From Catenulispora sp. EB89 (GTDB lineage Bacteria > Actinomycetota > Actinomycetes > Streptomycetales > Catenulisporaceae), in NCBI RefSeq assembly GCF_041261445.1, contig NZ_JBGCCU010000016.1:62001-126000 (forward strand): a stretch of 64,000 bases of DNA. Reading direction: 5' to 3'. The position numbers and the translations under genes are program-made. Shown here one piece after another: positions 1-7,491 of this stretch; within the stretch, counting starts at the first letter, position 1, and every line of letters starts with the position of its first letter. Below the pieces are notes generated by a model, which made no database searches, was not told where the DNA came from, and worked only from the letters and a program-made list of their open reading frames with translations.

Positions 1-574
1 TGGAAGTCGGGGCGGTCATGGTGGGTGCTCCTTGGGTCAGGGGTGTCCGAGATATCTCGGTGTCGTCGGTAGCTGTGCTGTTGTCGGTGCTGGTGCTGGT
101 GCTGGTGCGAGTTCCCGCGTCGGCGTATTCGTCCGTCGGTGTCGTCGCATAACGCGGCATCACCTCGGCCGCGGCCTGCTGCATCGAGGCGCCGAGCGCC
201 ATCGCGTCGCGCACGTCGCCGAAGTAGTGCACGTACAGGTCCGGCGTGAAGGTGTTGATCATGACCAGGGGCTCGTCGCCGGGGTTGGCGAAGGTGTGCG
301 GGGCGCCCGGCGGCACCATCACCAGCGTCCCGGGCGGCGCCTCGTGGTCGGTGGCGCCGACGGTGAAGACCGCCGTGCCGGAGACGACGTAGAACCCTTC
401 GTCGTGCTCGGCGTGCCGGTGTTGCGGCGGGCCGGCGCTGTGCGGGGCCAGCCGGATCTCGGCGATGCCGAGGCGGTGGCCGGTCGTGGACCCGTCCTCG
501 AGGATCGTGATGCGGGCCGGGCCCAGGTCGATGGGTTCGCGGTCGCCGGGGGCGACGACGGACACGGCAGTCAT
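1..574 (-). CDS. Cupin-domain protein, 3' end beyond window
   Basis: Single-domain cupin of about 150 residues, followed by an in-frame tail that runs off the left edge. The metal-binding cupin motif 1 is clear: His52, His54 and Glu59 in PQHRHAEHDEGFYVVSG, with the second-motif His at 93 (PPGAPHTF). Such proteins are usually small metal-dependent dioxygenases, isomerases or sugar-binding proteins; the substrate cannot be told. The start ATG at 574 is the first Met before the fold. After residue 150 the frame passes through a Ser/Thr-rich stretch and, with no stop, reaches another ATG (position 19) that has its own AAGGAG. So either the cupin is fused to a second domain or the next gene shares the frame. 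Divergent from the TetR gene at 710, which probably controls it. Confidence 0.8.
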   Translation of the reverse strand, partial: MTAVSVVAPGDREPIDLGPARITILEDGSTTGHRLGIAEIRLAPHSAGPPQHRHAEHDEGFYVVSGTAVFTVGATDHEAPPGTLVMVPPGAPHTFANPGDEPLVMINTFTPDLYVHYFGDVRDAMALGASMQQAAAEVMPRYATTPTDEYADAGTRTSTSTSTDNSTATDDTEISRTPLTQGAPTMTAPTS

Positions 575-648
575 GGTGGCTCTCTCCCTTCGTGAGAGTT
601 TCCTCTCGGGAAGAGAGTACGACCGTCCATAGGCTTCGTGCAAGTGAA

Positions 649-663
649 CTCTTATAATAAGAG
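649..663. promoter_or_regulatory. Palindromic operator overlapping a -10 element
   Basis: The sequence CTCTTATAATAAGAG is a perfect 7-1-7 palindrome in the divergent cupin/TetR intergenic region. It contains a consensus TATAAT at 653-658 on the plus strand, so a bound dimer would cover the promoter. Further GAGAG/CTCTC half-repeats lie at 581-616. Its position suggests it is the binding site of the adjacent TetR protein; that pairing is inference. Confidence 0.6.
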
Positions 664-709
664 AGTGCTCAAAGAACGACCCGCCGCTCCCGACTCGGAA
701 GGCCCCCCC

Positions 710-1342
710 ATGACCACCCCGCAGACCACGCGACCACCGCAGACCACCGGCCGCGTCAACCAGAAGCGGCGCACGCACGCGGCCATCGTCGCCGCGGCCG
801 CCGAGCTGATGCTCACCGGCGGGGAAGTGACGATGCCGAAAGTCGCCAGGGCGGCGCTGGTCGCCGAGGCCACCGCCTACCGCTACTTCCCGGACCTGGC
901 CAGCCTGTTGTCCGAGGCGATGGCGGATACGCTGCCCGCCCCGGGGGAGGCGCTGGCCGCCGTCGCGGACTCCGCCGATCCGGTCGTGCGTGTGGCGGCG
1001 GTGGCCGAGCACCTGGCCCGGCTGGTCCTGAGGCGGCAGGGCGCGGTCCGCGCGATGATCGCCGCCACGATCGTGCGCCCGGGCAGCGCGTCGACCCGGC
1101 CCGGACTGCGGATCGGCCTCATCGACGAGGCGTTGCGGCCGTACGCGGAGTCGGCGGGCGGCGGCAGGAACGTGAAGGTGAAGGAGACGCTGACTCAGCT
1201 CAAGCGGGACCTGTCGGTCGTGATGGGCGCCGAGGCGTTGTTCTCGCTGATGGATCTCAACGGCCTGACGCCCGAGGAGGCCGTCGCCGGCATCGTCCGG
1301 ACGGCGACCACCCTCACCCGGGCCGCGCTGGTCACCGGATGA
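710..1342 (+). CDS. TetR-family transcriptional regulator
   Basis: A 210-residue one-component repressor. The N-terminal helix-turn-helix is at about residues 41-60 and ends in the TetR signature ATAYRYFPDLASL; the rest is a helical ligand-binding domain of unknown specificity. An upstream in-frame GTG at 638 is possible. I chose the ATG at 710 because GGAAGG lies just before it and because the earlier start would put the palindromic operator at 649-663 inside the gene. Divergent from the cupin gene, a common arrangement in which the regulator controls the neighbouring enzyme and itself. Confidence 0.85.
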   Translation: MTTPQTTRPPQTTGRVNQKRRTHAAIVAAAAELMLTGGEVTMPKVARAALVAEATAYRYFPDLASLLSEAMADTLPAPGEALAAVADSADPVVRVAAVAEHLARLVLRRQGAVRAMIAATIVRPGSASTRPGLRIGLIDEALRPYAESAGGGRNVKVKETLTQLKRDLSVVMGAEALFSLMDLNGLTPEEAVAGIVRTATTLTRAALVTG

Positions 1343-1372
1343 CCCCGCTCACCCGGTAGCCGCGGCGCACGT

Positions 1373-2563
1373 CTACCCCCTGCGCAGGACCGGTGCGTCG
1401 ATGTCCGAGAAGGTCGCGGCCTCCGGCGCCGGGAAGGACGCGGAGACCTCCACCGTCCGCTCCAGGAACGCGTCGATGGCGTCAAGCGCGTAGCGCACGG
1501 CCCCCAGGCTCACCGACTGGTTGCCCAACGACGACACGTGGATCGTCGATATCCGCGTGTATGTATAGTCATTGACATAGCGGCGCAGCGGGGTCAGCAG
1601 CGTCTCGCCGGCGCGCACGATGCCGCCGCCGATCACGACCACCTCCGGATCCAGCGCCAGGGCCAGCGCCGCGATCCCGAAGGCGAGCCCCTGGCTGAAG
1701 GCGTCCACGGCGGCGACCGCCTTCGGATCGCCTTGCGCGGCAAGGGCGAAGACCTCCTCGCGGCGCGGCGTCTTGCCGTCGACCCGCAACGCTGCCAAGT
1801 GGCCCGGGGCCTCGTCCCAGCCGAGCCGGGACAGCGCTCCGATCTCGCCGGCGCCCCCGGAGTGGCCCCGGTAGAGCTTGCCGTCGAGCAGGAGTCCGGC
1901 GCTGGTGCGGTTGCCGGACAGCACGAACACCATGTTGTCCACGTCCCGCGCGACGCCCCGCCAGCGTTCGGCGACGGCGGCCAGGTTGCAGTCGTTCTCC
2001 AGCAGCACCGGGCAGCCGAGCCGGGATCTGAGCTGGGCGGCCAGATCCGGGTCGGGGAAGTCGGCGCCGGTCATGACCTGCTCGACGCGGCCCCGGTGCA
2101 CGATGCCGGGGGTGCCGACGCCGGCGATCCACACATCGGCCGACTGCTTCCCGGCCGCGGCGAGCGCCTGCTCGGCGACGCCGATGACCACGTCGAGCCG
2201 CTCCGGGGCGGGAGCGCCCGGCTCCACGGTGCGGTGCACGGACGCCAGGGGCTGGCCGAGCAGGTCCGTGACGGTCACGACGATGTTGTGCGGCCCGATG
2301 TCCAGGCCGAGCAGCAGGCCGCACTCGGCGTGGACCCGGTAGTGCCGCGCCGGGCGCCCGGCGCCGGGGTGCCCTTCCTGGCCGTCCTCCAGGAGCCAGC
2401 CCCGCTCGACCAGGTCCAGGACCACGGCCTCGGCGGCCGTGCGGGACAGGCCGGTCGCCGCCGCGAAGGCGGCGATGGTCTTCGGCACCTCACCCGCGCA
2501 GCGCAGGGTCGCCAGCAGGTTCATGCGCCGGAGCAGTGATCGATCACCGCTGCGTGTGGTCAC
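1373..2563 (-). CDS. ROK-family transcriptional regulator
   Basis: A 396-residue protein with an N-terminal winged helix (about residues 14-70) and a ROK (repressor, ORF, kinase) domain. The sugar-kinase-like phosphate loop appears as LLGLDIGPHNIVV, and the catalytic-loop Asp is kept in LLENDCNLAAVAE. The CxCGxxGC zinc motif typical of many ROK proteins is absent: the region after GGAGEIG contains no cysteines. The GTG at 2563 is preferred to the upstream ATG at 2659 because GAGGGAG sits seven bases before it and the skipped segment has no domain. Probably a sugar-responsive repressor of carbohydrate uptake genes, which are not in this window. Confidence 0.85.
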   Translation of the reverse strand: MTTRSGDRSLLRRMNLLATLRCAGEVPKTIAAFAAATGLSRTAAEAVVLDLVERGWLLEDGQEGHPGAGRPARHYRVHAECGLLLGLDIGPHNIVVTVTDLLGQPLASVHRTVEPGAPAPERLDVVIGVAEQALAAAGKQSADVWIAGVGTPGIVHRGRVEQVMTGADFPDPDLAAQLRSRLGCPVLLENDCNLAAVAERWRGVARDVDNMVFVLSGNRTSAGLLLDGKLYRGHSGGAGEIGALSRLGWDEAPGHLAALRVDGKTPRREEVFALAAQGDPKAVAAVDAFSQGLAFGIAALALALDPEVVVIGGGIVRAGETLLTPLRRYVNDYTYTRISTIHVSSLGNQSVSLGAVRYALDAIDAFLERTVEVSASFPAPEAATFSDIDAPVLRRG

Positions 2564-3062
2564 GCTTGTCTCCCTCAACGCGACGTTCGGCTGACCAAGG
2601 CAGAAGAGTGCCGACAGGTCGGAACCTTGACACGTCTGTTCGCAGGATATTACCTTCAACTTGCTTATTTAATAGGGGTGACTTCGTCCTCTCTTGCCCA
2701 CCGCCCTCGAAGATCGGTGCGTCGACAGCGCCAGCATCCGTTCCGGCTCATCCAGAAGGACTCCGGTGACACCATCGAAGCAGACCCGCGACCATCGTGG
2801 TCGCGATCCTCTCACTCCTGACAGCCGGCACCGGCGGCGATCGATCGGGTTCCGCGCTGCCCGCCACCGACGCCGCGCGTGCGGAATTCGCCCGTGGCGA
2901 GCGCCAACAAATGCATCGCCCGCACGTCTATACACACGGCAGGCCATCGCGGCCACCGCCACCACAGACGCGGTACGACACACCTCCGCCGGCCACAGGT
3001 GAGGGCGCGCCGCAGCGCAGTCCATCGGTTCGAGTGAGCACATCAGGGGCGTTGGGAGCAAC
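2564..3062. other. Intergenic region upstream of ROK gene
   Basis: About 500 bases without an intact gene. The 2625-2690 part is AT-rich for this genome and probably holds the ROK promoter. From 2754 there is a good ribosome-binding site and the beginning of a secreted-protein reading frame that is broken after eight codons (listed separately). Nothing else is recognisable. Confidence 0.4.
2766..3002 (+). pseudogene. Possible frameshifted remnant of a secreted protein
   Basis: An AGAAGGA ribosome-binding site at 2754-2760 precedes GTG 2766. The first eight codons read VTPSKQTR. If one base at 2790 is skipped, the next frame continues TIVVAILSLLTAGTGG, giving a normal signal peptide (basic n-region, hydrophobic core) followed by SGSALPATDAARAEFARGE. 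Read without the shift, the frame from 2766 becomes arginine-rich and looks non-coding. The end is set at the stop of the starting frame. I interpret this as a decayed gene or a single-base sequence error; no homologue is recognised. Confidence 0.35.
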
Positions 3063-4067
3063 ATGCTGCAGCTGGGCCTGGACAGCACGACCTTGGCCCG
3101 CACGAGGTTCGGGATCTCCCCCGCCTTCACCGCGGTCGAGAGCCTGAGCCTCCTGCGTCGGGACGGGGCGTCGAAGGGGCGGATGCCGGACCTGATCCGC
3201 CAGGTGGTGCAGGAGCGGAGGCTGGTGCTGCTCGAGGCGCTGTTCAGCGGCGAGTGGGACTACGTCCCCGACGCCCTCACGCCGCAGCCGAGGCGGCCCG
3301 AGACGGACCTCGCCGACGAGCTCCACGCGATCGCCACGACCTCGCCGCAGCGCCTGCGCTGGGAAATCAGGCTCCTGCTCAAGGGCACCACCGGCAACCT
3401 GCGCGCGCACCCGACCCCCGCGGTCCTGCGCAACGCCATCGAGCAGGGCGAACAGCGCCTCGCCGAGCGCCTGGCGGCGGAGATCGAGCAGTACTGGCAC
3501 ACGCTGGGCGCCCCGATGTGGAGCTCGCTGCGCACGCGGATGCTGTACGACATCGAGGCGCGCGGGAAGCACATCGTCGAGGGCGGCTTCGGCGCGATGC
3601 TGGGGACGCTGCACCCGAGCATGCATCCGTGGCGCGAGAACCAGCTGCGGCTGTTCAGCCGACTGTCGGGCAACGTCTCGGCGAGCGGCGGCCTGCACCT
3701 GGTCCCGATGGTGTTCACGCGCTCCCGACCGCTGCTGGTCGCCGACCTGTCCCCGGCGCCGGAGCGGCGCCTGCCGATGATCGGCTACCCCGCGCAGGCC
3801 GACGGCACCACGGATCCGCTGATCCCGGCGACGCCGGAGCTGCTGGGCGCCACGCGGGCGCGGATCCTGGCGGACCTGCAGACGCCGCGGACGACGACGG
3901 AGTTGAGTGAGCGGCACTATCTGACGGCCGGGACGGTTTCCTACCATTTGAAGATCCTGCACCGCGCGGGGCTGGTGGCTCGGGCGCGGAACGGGTATCG
4001 GGTGCTTTATCAGCAGACTGAGAACGCTGCGGCTCTGTTGGCGGGGTTGAAGCAGGGGATCGCTTGA
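3063..4067 (+). CDS. ArsR-like winged-helix regulator (DUF5937-type)
   Basis: A 334-residue protein whose C-terminal 70-80 residues form an ArsR/SmtB-like winged helix (RARILADLQTPRTTTELSERH followed by LTAGTVSYHLKILHRAGLV). The long N-terminal part matches the actinobacterial architecture seen with DUF5937, a ligand-sensing domain of unknown ligand. There are no ArsR metal-binding cysteines, so it is not a classic metal sensor. GGGAG lies five bases before the ATG. It stands alone, convergent with the acetyltransferase downstream, so its target is not evident. Confidence 0.75.
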   Translation: MLQLGLDSTTLARTRFGISPAFTAVESLSLLRRDGASKGRMPDLIRQVVQERRLVLLEALFSGEWDYVPDALTPQPRRPETDLADELHAIATTSPQRLRWEIRLLLKGTTGNLRAHPTPAVLRNAIEQGEQRLAERLAAEIEQYWHTLGAPMWSSLRTRMLYDIEARGKHIVEGGFGAMLGTLHPSMHPWRENQLRLFSRLSGNVSASGGLHLVPMVFTRSRPLLVADLSPAPERRLPMIGYPAQADGTTDPLIPATPELLGATRARILADLQTPRTTTELSERHYLTAGTVSYHLKILHRAGLVARARNGYRVLYQQTENAAALLAGLKQGIA

Positions 4068-4079
4068 TGGCTGCGCGCC

Positions 4080-4628
4080 TCAGAACCCTGAGAACCCCGA
4101 GTCCGCGACGTCCGGCCAGGCGATGCGCAGCTTGACCGGAGCACCGACCAGCCGACCCGGAACCCCGCCCGGCGCCGCGATCGGCGACTTCTCCACGCAC
4201 GTCCCGCCCATCGCGGCGTAGAACCGCTGCGCGTTCCGGTTCTGCTCCTGCACCCACAGGTACATCGCCGAGGTCTGCGCGAGCTCGACGACCGCGGTCG
4301 CGGCGCGGCGCAGCAGTGCCGCTCCGACACCCGTGCGTTGGCGGTCAAGCCGGACGTGCAGGTTGTCGACCAAGCTTCCCCACCGGTCGTCGTCGTGCAG
4401 CGCCAGGTGCATGAACCCCGCCAGCCCGGCGTCGTCCTCGGCGAGGACGGTCACGGTGCCGGTCGGCGTCGCCAGCCGTGACGACCACACCCGCACGCGG
4501 TCGCTCAGGATGTCGCCGTCCAGGTAGGCGTCGGAGTAGGCGCCCCGGTAGTGACGGCGCCAGCTGTCGGCGTGCAGCCCGGCCACGGCTTCGGCGTCCT
4601 CGACGCCCGCGTTGCGAAACGTGTCCAC
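4080..4628 (-). CDS. GNAT-family N-acetyltransferase
   Basis: A 182-residue acetyl-CoA-dependent acetyltransferase. The pyrophosphate-binding motif A is seen as LHVRLDRQRTGVGAALLRRA (R-x-x-G-V-G), followed by the conserved beta-strand/helix NRNAQRFYAAMGG of the C-terminal half. The acceptor is unknown; GNATs act on small amines, antibiotics or protein N-termini. The GTG at 4628 has GAAGGGA about seven bases upstream. Convergent with the ArsR-like gene, with 12 bases between stops. Confidence 0.85.
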   Translation of the reverse strand: MDTFRNAGVEDAEAVAGLHADSWRRHYRGAYSDAYLDGDILSDRVRVWSSRLATPTGTVTVLAEDDAGLAGFMHLALHDDDRWGSLVDNLHVRLDRQRTGVGAALLRRAATAVVELAQTSAMYLWVQEQNRNAQRFYAAMGGTCVEKSPIAAPGGVPGRLVGAPVKLRIAWPDVADSGFSGF

Positions 4629-4740
4629 CCCGTGTCCCTTCTCGTCGCCGGTGTGCGAGGGCGTGAAGCAGAGCCCTCACACACCGGACGCCGTTGTGCT
4701 CCAGAACCAGCTCAGCTGTGCGAGCTCAGCCCGTGCGAGC

Positions 4741-5988
4741 TCAGCTGTGCGAGATCGACAGCGCGTAGAACCCGACCTTGGCGCCGACGCTGGAGTCGCT
4801 GCCGGAGGTCTGATCGTAGTCGCCGGCCTTGAAGTACATGCCGTAGCCGTCGAACGTCGACGAGGCCGTCCACGTCTGCGCGGCGCCGCCGTTGAGCGAC
4901 AGGCTGATCGTGCTGCCGCTCAGCCCGATCACGTAGCTCCACTGCGTGCCGACCGGGACGTTGCCGACGTCCGTGAGCACTTCGTTGCCGCCGGCCGGCG
5001 TCTGCTCGATGGCCATCTTGATGTCGCCGTTGGCGTAGTAGAACAGCTCCAGCAGCGGCTTGGTCGAACCGCCGGAACCGAGGTGGATCTGGCCGACGCA
5101 CACGTGGTTGGGCACCTGCGTGACCTTCAGCGTGGCACTGAGGGTGTTGGTGGTGCCGGCCGCGAACCAGTTCGCCGCCGAGCCGTCGGAGTTCATCTCC
5201 CGCAGTTCCGAGCGCGAGTAGTTCGAGTTCGGGGTGGTGACGCCGTTCTCGGGGTCCCAGAACGTCATCGCGCCGTCGTTCGGGTCGGTGTAGAAGTACG
5301 AGTCCTGATAGCCGTTCGCGCCCTCCAGCTGCGACGGCACGATCGTGGTCGGCGAGCCCGGCGAGCCGGTCGGCTCCTGGAGCTCCCACACCGAGAGGTC
5401 GAAGTTGCCGCCGGGGGCGACCGAGGTGTTCAGGCCGCCGCCTCCGCCGGGGCCGCTGCCGCTGGGCAGCGACCACTTCTGGTTGGCGGTGTCGGCGCAG
5501 CTCCAGATCTGCGCCTGGGTGCCCGAGCCACCGGAGCCGGTGTCGTCCAGGCACTTGCCGGAGTTCGGGTTCAGGAGCTCGCCGTTGGACTGCGGGACCC
5601 ACGTCTGGGCGCCGGTGCCGTTGCAGTCGTAGAGGTCGACCTTCGTGCCGTTGGCGGTACCGGCGGAGTGCACGTCGAGGCACTTGCCGAGCACCTGCAG
5701 CGTGTTACCGGCGCTGTCCACGGTCCAGCTCTGCGCGCTGGTGCCATTGCATGTGTAGACCTGGACCGGATTGAGGTTGGCGGTCGAGGCCGAGCGGTCG
5801 TCCAGGCACAGGCCCTGATAGCCGGTGATCTGGCCGGTAACGTTTGCGGCCGATGCCGTGGGAGCGAGCGTCATGCTCGCCCCGGCAACGCTCAGCGCGA
5901 CGCCGAGGGTCCCGGCGGCGAGCGACGCCATGGGGCGGCGTCGGCGCGGGTGGGGGTGGGGGTTGCCAGTGTGGGGACTGGTGGTCAT
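4741..5988 (-). CDS. Secreted alginate lyase (PL7) with ricin-type lectin domain
   Basis: A 415-residue secreted polysaccharide lyase. Residues 1-48 are a signal peptide with a long basic n-region (PRRRRPM). Residues 49-175 form a ricin-B/CBM13 beta-trefoil with three repeats (CLDD, QSW, CNGT). A Gly-rich linker follows at about 176-185, and residues 186-415 are the PL7 (alginate lyase 2) domain. The three PL7 signatures are intact: RSELRE at 259-264, QIH at 300-302 and YFKAGDYDQ at 385-393, carrying the known Arg, Gln, His and Tyr catalytic residues. The QIH form is often linked to polyguluronate-type specificity. GGAAAGGA precedes the ATG. An imperfect inverted repeat at 6066-6098 is the likely control site. 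Confidence 0.92.
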   Translation of the reverse strand: MTTSPHTGNPHPHPRRRRPMASLAAGTLGVALSVAGASMTLAPTASAANVTGQITGYQGLCLDDRSASTANLNPVQVYTCNGTSAQSWTVDSAGNTLQVLGKCLDVHSAGTANGTKVDLYDCNGTGAQTWVPQSNGELLNPNSGKCLDDTGSGGSGTQAQIWSCADTANQKWSLPSGSGPGGGGGLNTSVAPGGNFDLSVWELQEPTGSPGSPTTIVPSQLEGANGYQDSYFYTDPNDGAMTFWDPENGVTTPNSNYSRSELREMNSDGSAANWFAAGTTNTLSATLKVTQVPNHVCVGQIHLGSGGSTKPLLELFYYANGDIKMAIEQTPAGGNEVLTDVGNVPVGTQWSYVIGLSGSTISLSLNGGAAQTWTASSTFDGYGMYFKAGDYDQTSGSDSSVGAKVGFYALSISHS

Positions 5989-6065
5989 TGCGGAACGTCC
6001 TTTCCGGGCGTGGGCCCGTGCAGCGGATGTGGGTGCCGAAGCAAGAAAGGTGCCGAGCGCATGAA

Positions 6066-6098
6066 TTCACATACATGAACAGTGGTTATGTAGGTGAA
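6066..6098. promoter_or_regulatory. Inverted-repeat operator upstream of alginate lyase
   Basis: TTCACATACAT (6066-6076) and ATGTAGGTGAA (6088-6098) form an inverted repeat with 10 of 11 pairs matching and an 11-base spacer. It lies about 80-110 bases upstream of the alginate lyase start in an AT-richer stretch, where a substrate-responsive regulator (LacI, GntR or ROK type) would be expected to bind. The cognate regulator is not identified. Confidence 0.5.
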
Positions 6099-6200
6099 CG
6101 GCGCACACGATAAGAGACGCAGACAGGCTCGTCAATGGCCTGAGTCGCCACCTGCCCCGGGCCGCAAGAGCTGTCGCACACCGGCACTAGATTCGCCGCC

Positions 6201-6683
6201 ATGACAGAAGCCGCCAGCCCCTCCCCCGCACCCTTCACCGGCGACCTCGGCGACCCCGACATCCCGGTCCTGCGCGAGCACTTCCGCGACGTCGCCCGCT
6301 GGGTGCTCCGCGAATCAGTAAGCGACCAGCTGACCGCCGACCACATCGACGCCCTAGCCGAAGAACTCGCGGTGATCCTGGCCACCGGCCTCGGCCCGGC
6401 ACTGAGCCGCGAAATCTCGCACCAGGCCGAAACGACCCTCGCGAACCCGGAGAACGGAGCGGTGTCCTTCGGCTACGACCACCAGCTCAAAGTCGGCGGA
6501 TTCTCCGCGTCGGACCTGATGAAACTGCTCGACGCGGTCGGCCGCCTGGTCGACGCTGACGCCGGCGTCAGCGTCTCGGACGCCATCAGCGGGCTGCATA
6601 TAGCCCACCAACAAATGCTCTACAACGCACACCACGCCTGGCTTGTGAAGAACGATCCGGAGTACGCCGCCTCCAGCGACTAA
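6201..6683 (+). CDS. Hypothetical protein, 160 aa
   Basis: A soluble acidic protein with no signal peptide, membrane segment or recognised domain. It is predicted mostly helical from its composition: VLREHFRDVARWVLRE, DALAEELAVILATGLG and GLHIAHQQMLYNAHHAW. Codon usage and third-position GC fit the neighbours, which supports real coding. The ATG at 6201 is the first start after a short intergenic region shared with the divergent alginate lyase. Function unknown. Confidence 0.6.
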   Translation: MTEAASPSPAPFTGDLGDPDIPVLREHFRDVARWVLRESVSDQLTADHIDALAEELAVILATGLGPALSREISHQAETTLANPENGAVSFGYDHQLKVGGFSASDLMKLLDAVGRLVDADAGVSVSDAISGLHIAHQQMLYNAHHAWLVKNDPEYAASSD

Positions 6684-6740
6684 GACCTCCCGGTCCGCGT
6701 CACCATCCCCGTCGCCGCCCCCACCCCCCACTTGCCCTCG

Positions 6741-6797
6741 CCGTGCATACCGGGTATCTATATAGCCGTGACCCGCAACCATACCGAGTATGCACGG
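6741..6797. promoter_or_regulatory. Large inverted-repeat operator of the padR-ABC operon
   Basis: CCGTGCATACCGGGTAT (6741-6757) and ATACCGAGTATGCACGG (6781-6797) are inverted repeats with 15 of 17 pairs matching and a 23-base centre containing a TATATA-like -10. Each arm also contains an internal ATAC-N3-GTAT dyad, the kind of sequence PadR proteins bind. The right arm reaches the annotated padR ATG, so the site would block transcription and possibly initiation. Autoregulation by the adjacent PadR is inferred. Confidence 0.65.
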
Positions 6798-7491
6798 ACC
6801 CGATAGCGTGTCCGTCAAACACTCCCTCCTGGCCGTCCTCGCCGACGGCGACCGCTACGGCTACCAACTCCGCGCCGAGTTCGAGGAACGGACCGGTGCC
6901 ACCTGGCCGCTCAATATCGGGCAGGTCTATACGACGCTGAGCAGGCTGGAGCGCGACGGCCTGGTCGAGCCCGCCGGGCAGGACGCCGCGAACCATGTCT
7001 TCTATCGCATCACCGATGCCGGGCGGGACGAGTTGTTCTCCTGGTTCGCGCGGCCGGTGACCCGGGCCGAGCGGCCGCGGGACGAGCTGGCTGTGAAGTT
7101 GGCGCTCGCGGTCACGGTCGCCGGCGTCGATGTGGCCGCGATCGTGCACGCGCAGCGCAAGCACGCGCTGGCCGCGCTGCAGGACTTCACGCGCGTCAAG
7201 GCCCGGCTGGATCCCGACGAGCTGGCCGCCTCGCTGGTGCTGGAGTCGATGATCTTCCAGTCCGAGGCCGAGATCCGGTGGCTGGACCACGTCGAGGCGC
7301 GCGTGCTGCGGCACGCGCGCGAAGGCCGGACTTTGCCGGTCGGCCGGCCGGACGCCGCAGCCGCAGCCGGCGGCGGCGGCCCGGACAGTGAGAGCAACGC
7401 AAGCACCACAGGCGCCACAAGCAGTAACAGCAGTACCAGCAGCGCCGGCGCCACACCGGCCGCTGCCACCTGGGAGGGGAAAACCATATGA
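6790..7491 (+). CDS. PadR-family transcriptional regulator
   Basis: A 233-residue PadR repressor. The winged helix occupies about residues 9-80 (KHSLLAVLADGDRYGYQLRA, then GQVYTTLSRLERDGLV), followed by the C-terminal helical dimer domain to about residue 178. The last 50 residues are a disordered Ala/Gly/Ser/Thr tail not usual for the family. The ATG at 6790 overlaps the operator. GTG 6808 (giving VSVKHSLL) matches the usual family start better and may be the true one. Its stop overlaps the ABC ATPase start by 4 bp (ATGA), so the genes are translationally coupled. PadR-type regulators commonly control neighbouring drug or peptide exporters. Confidence 0.87.
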   Translation: MHGPDSVSVKHSLLAVLADGDRYGYQLRAEFEERTGATWPLNIGQVYTTLSRLERDGLVEPAGQDAANHVFYRITDAGRDELFSWFARPVTRAERPRDELAVKLALAVTVAGVDVAAIVHAQRKHALAALQDFTRVKARLDPDELAASLVLESMIFQSEAEIRWLDHVEARVLRHAREGRTLPVGRPDAAAAAGGGGPDSESNASTTGATSSNSSTSSAGATPAAATWEGKTI

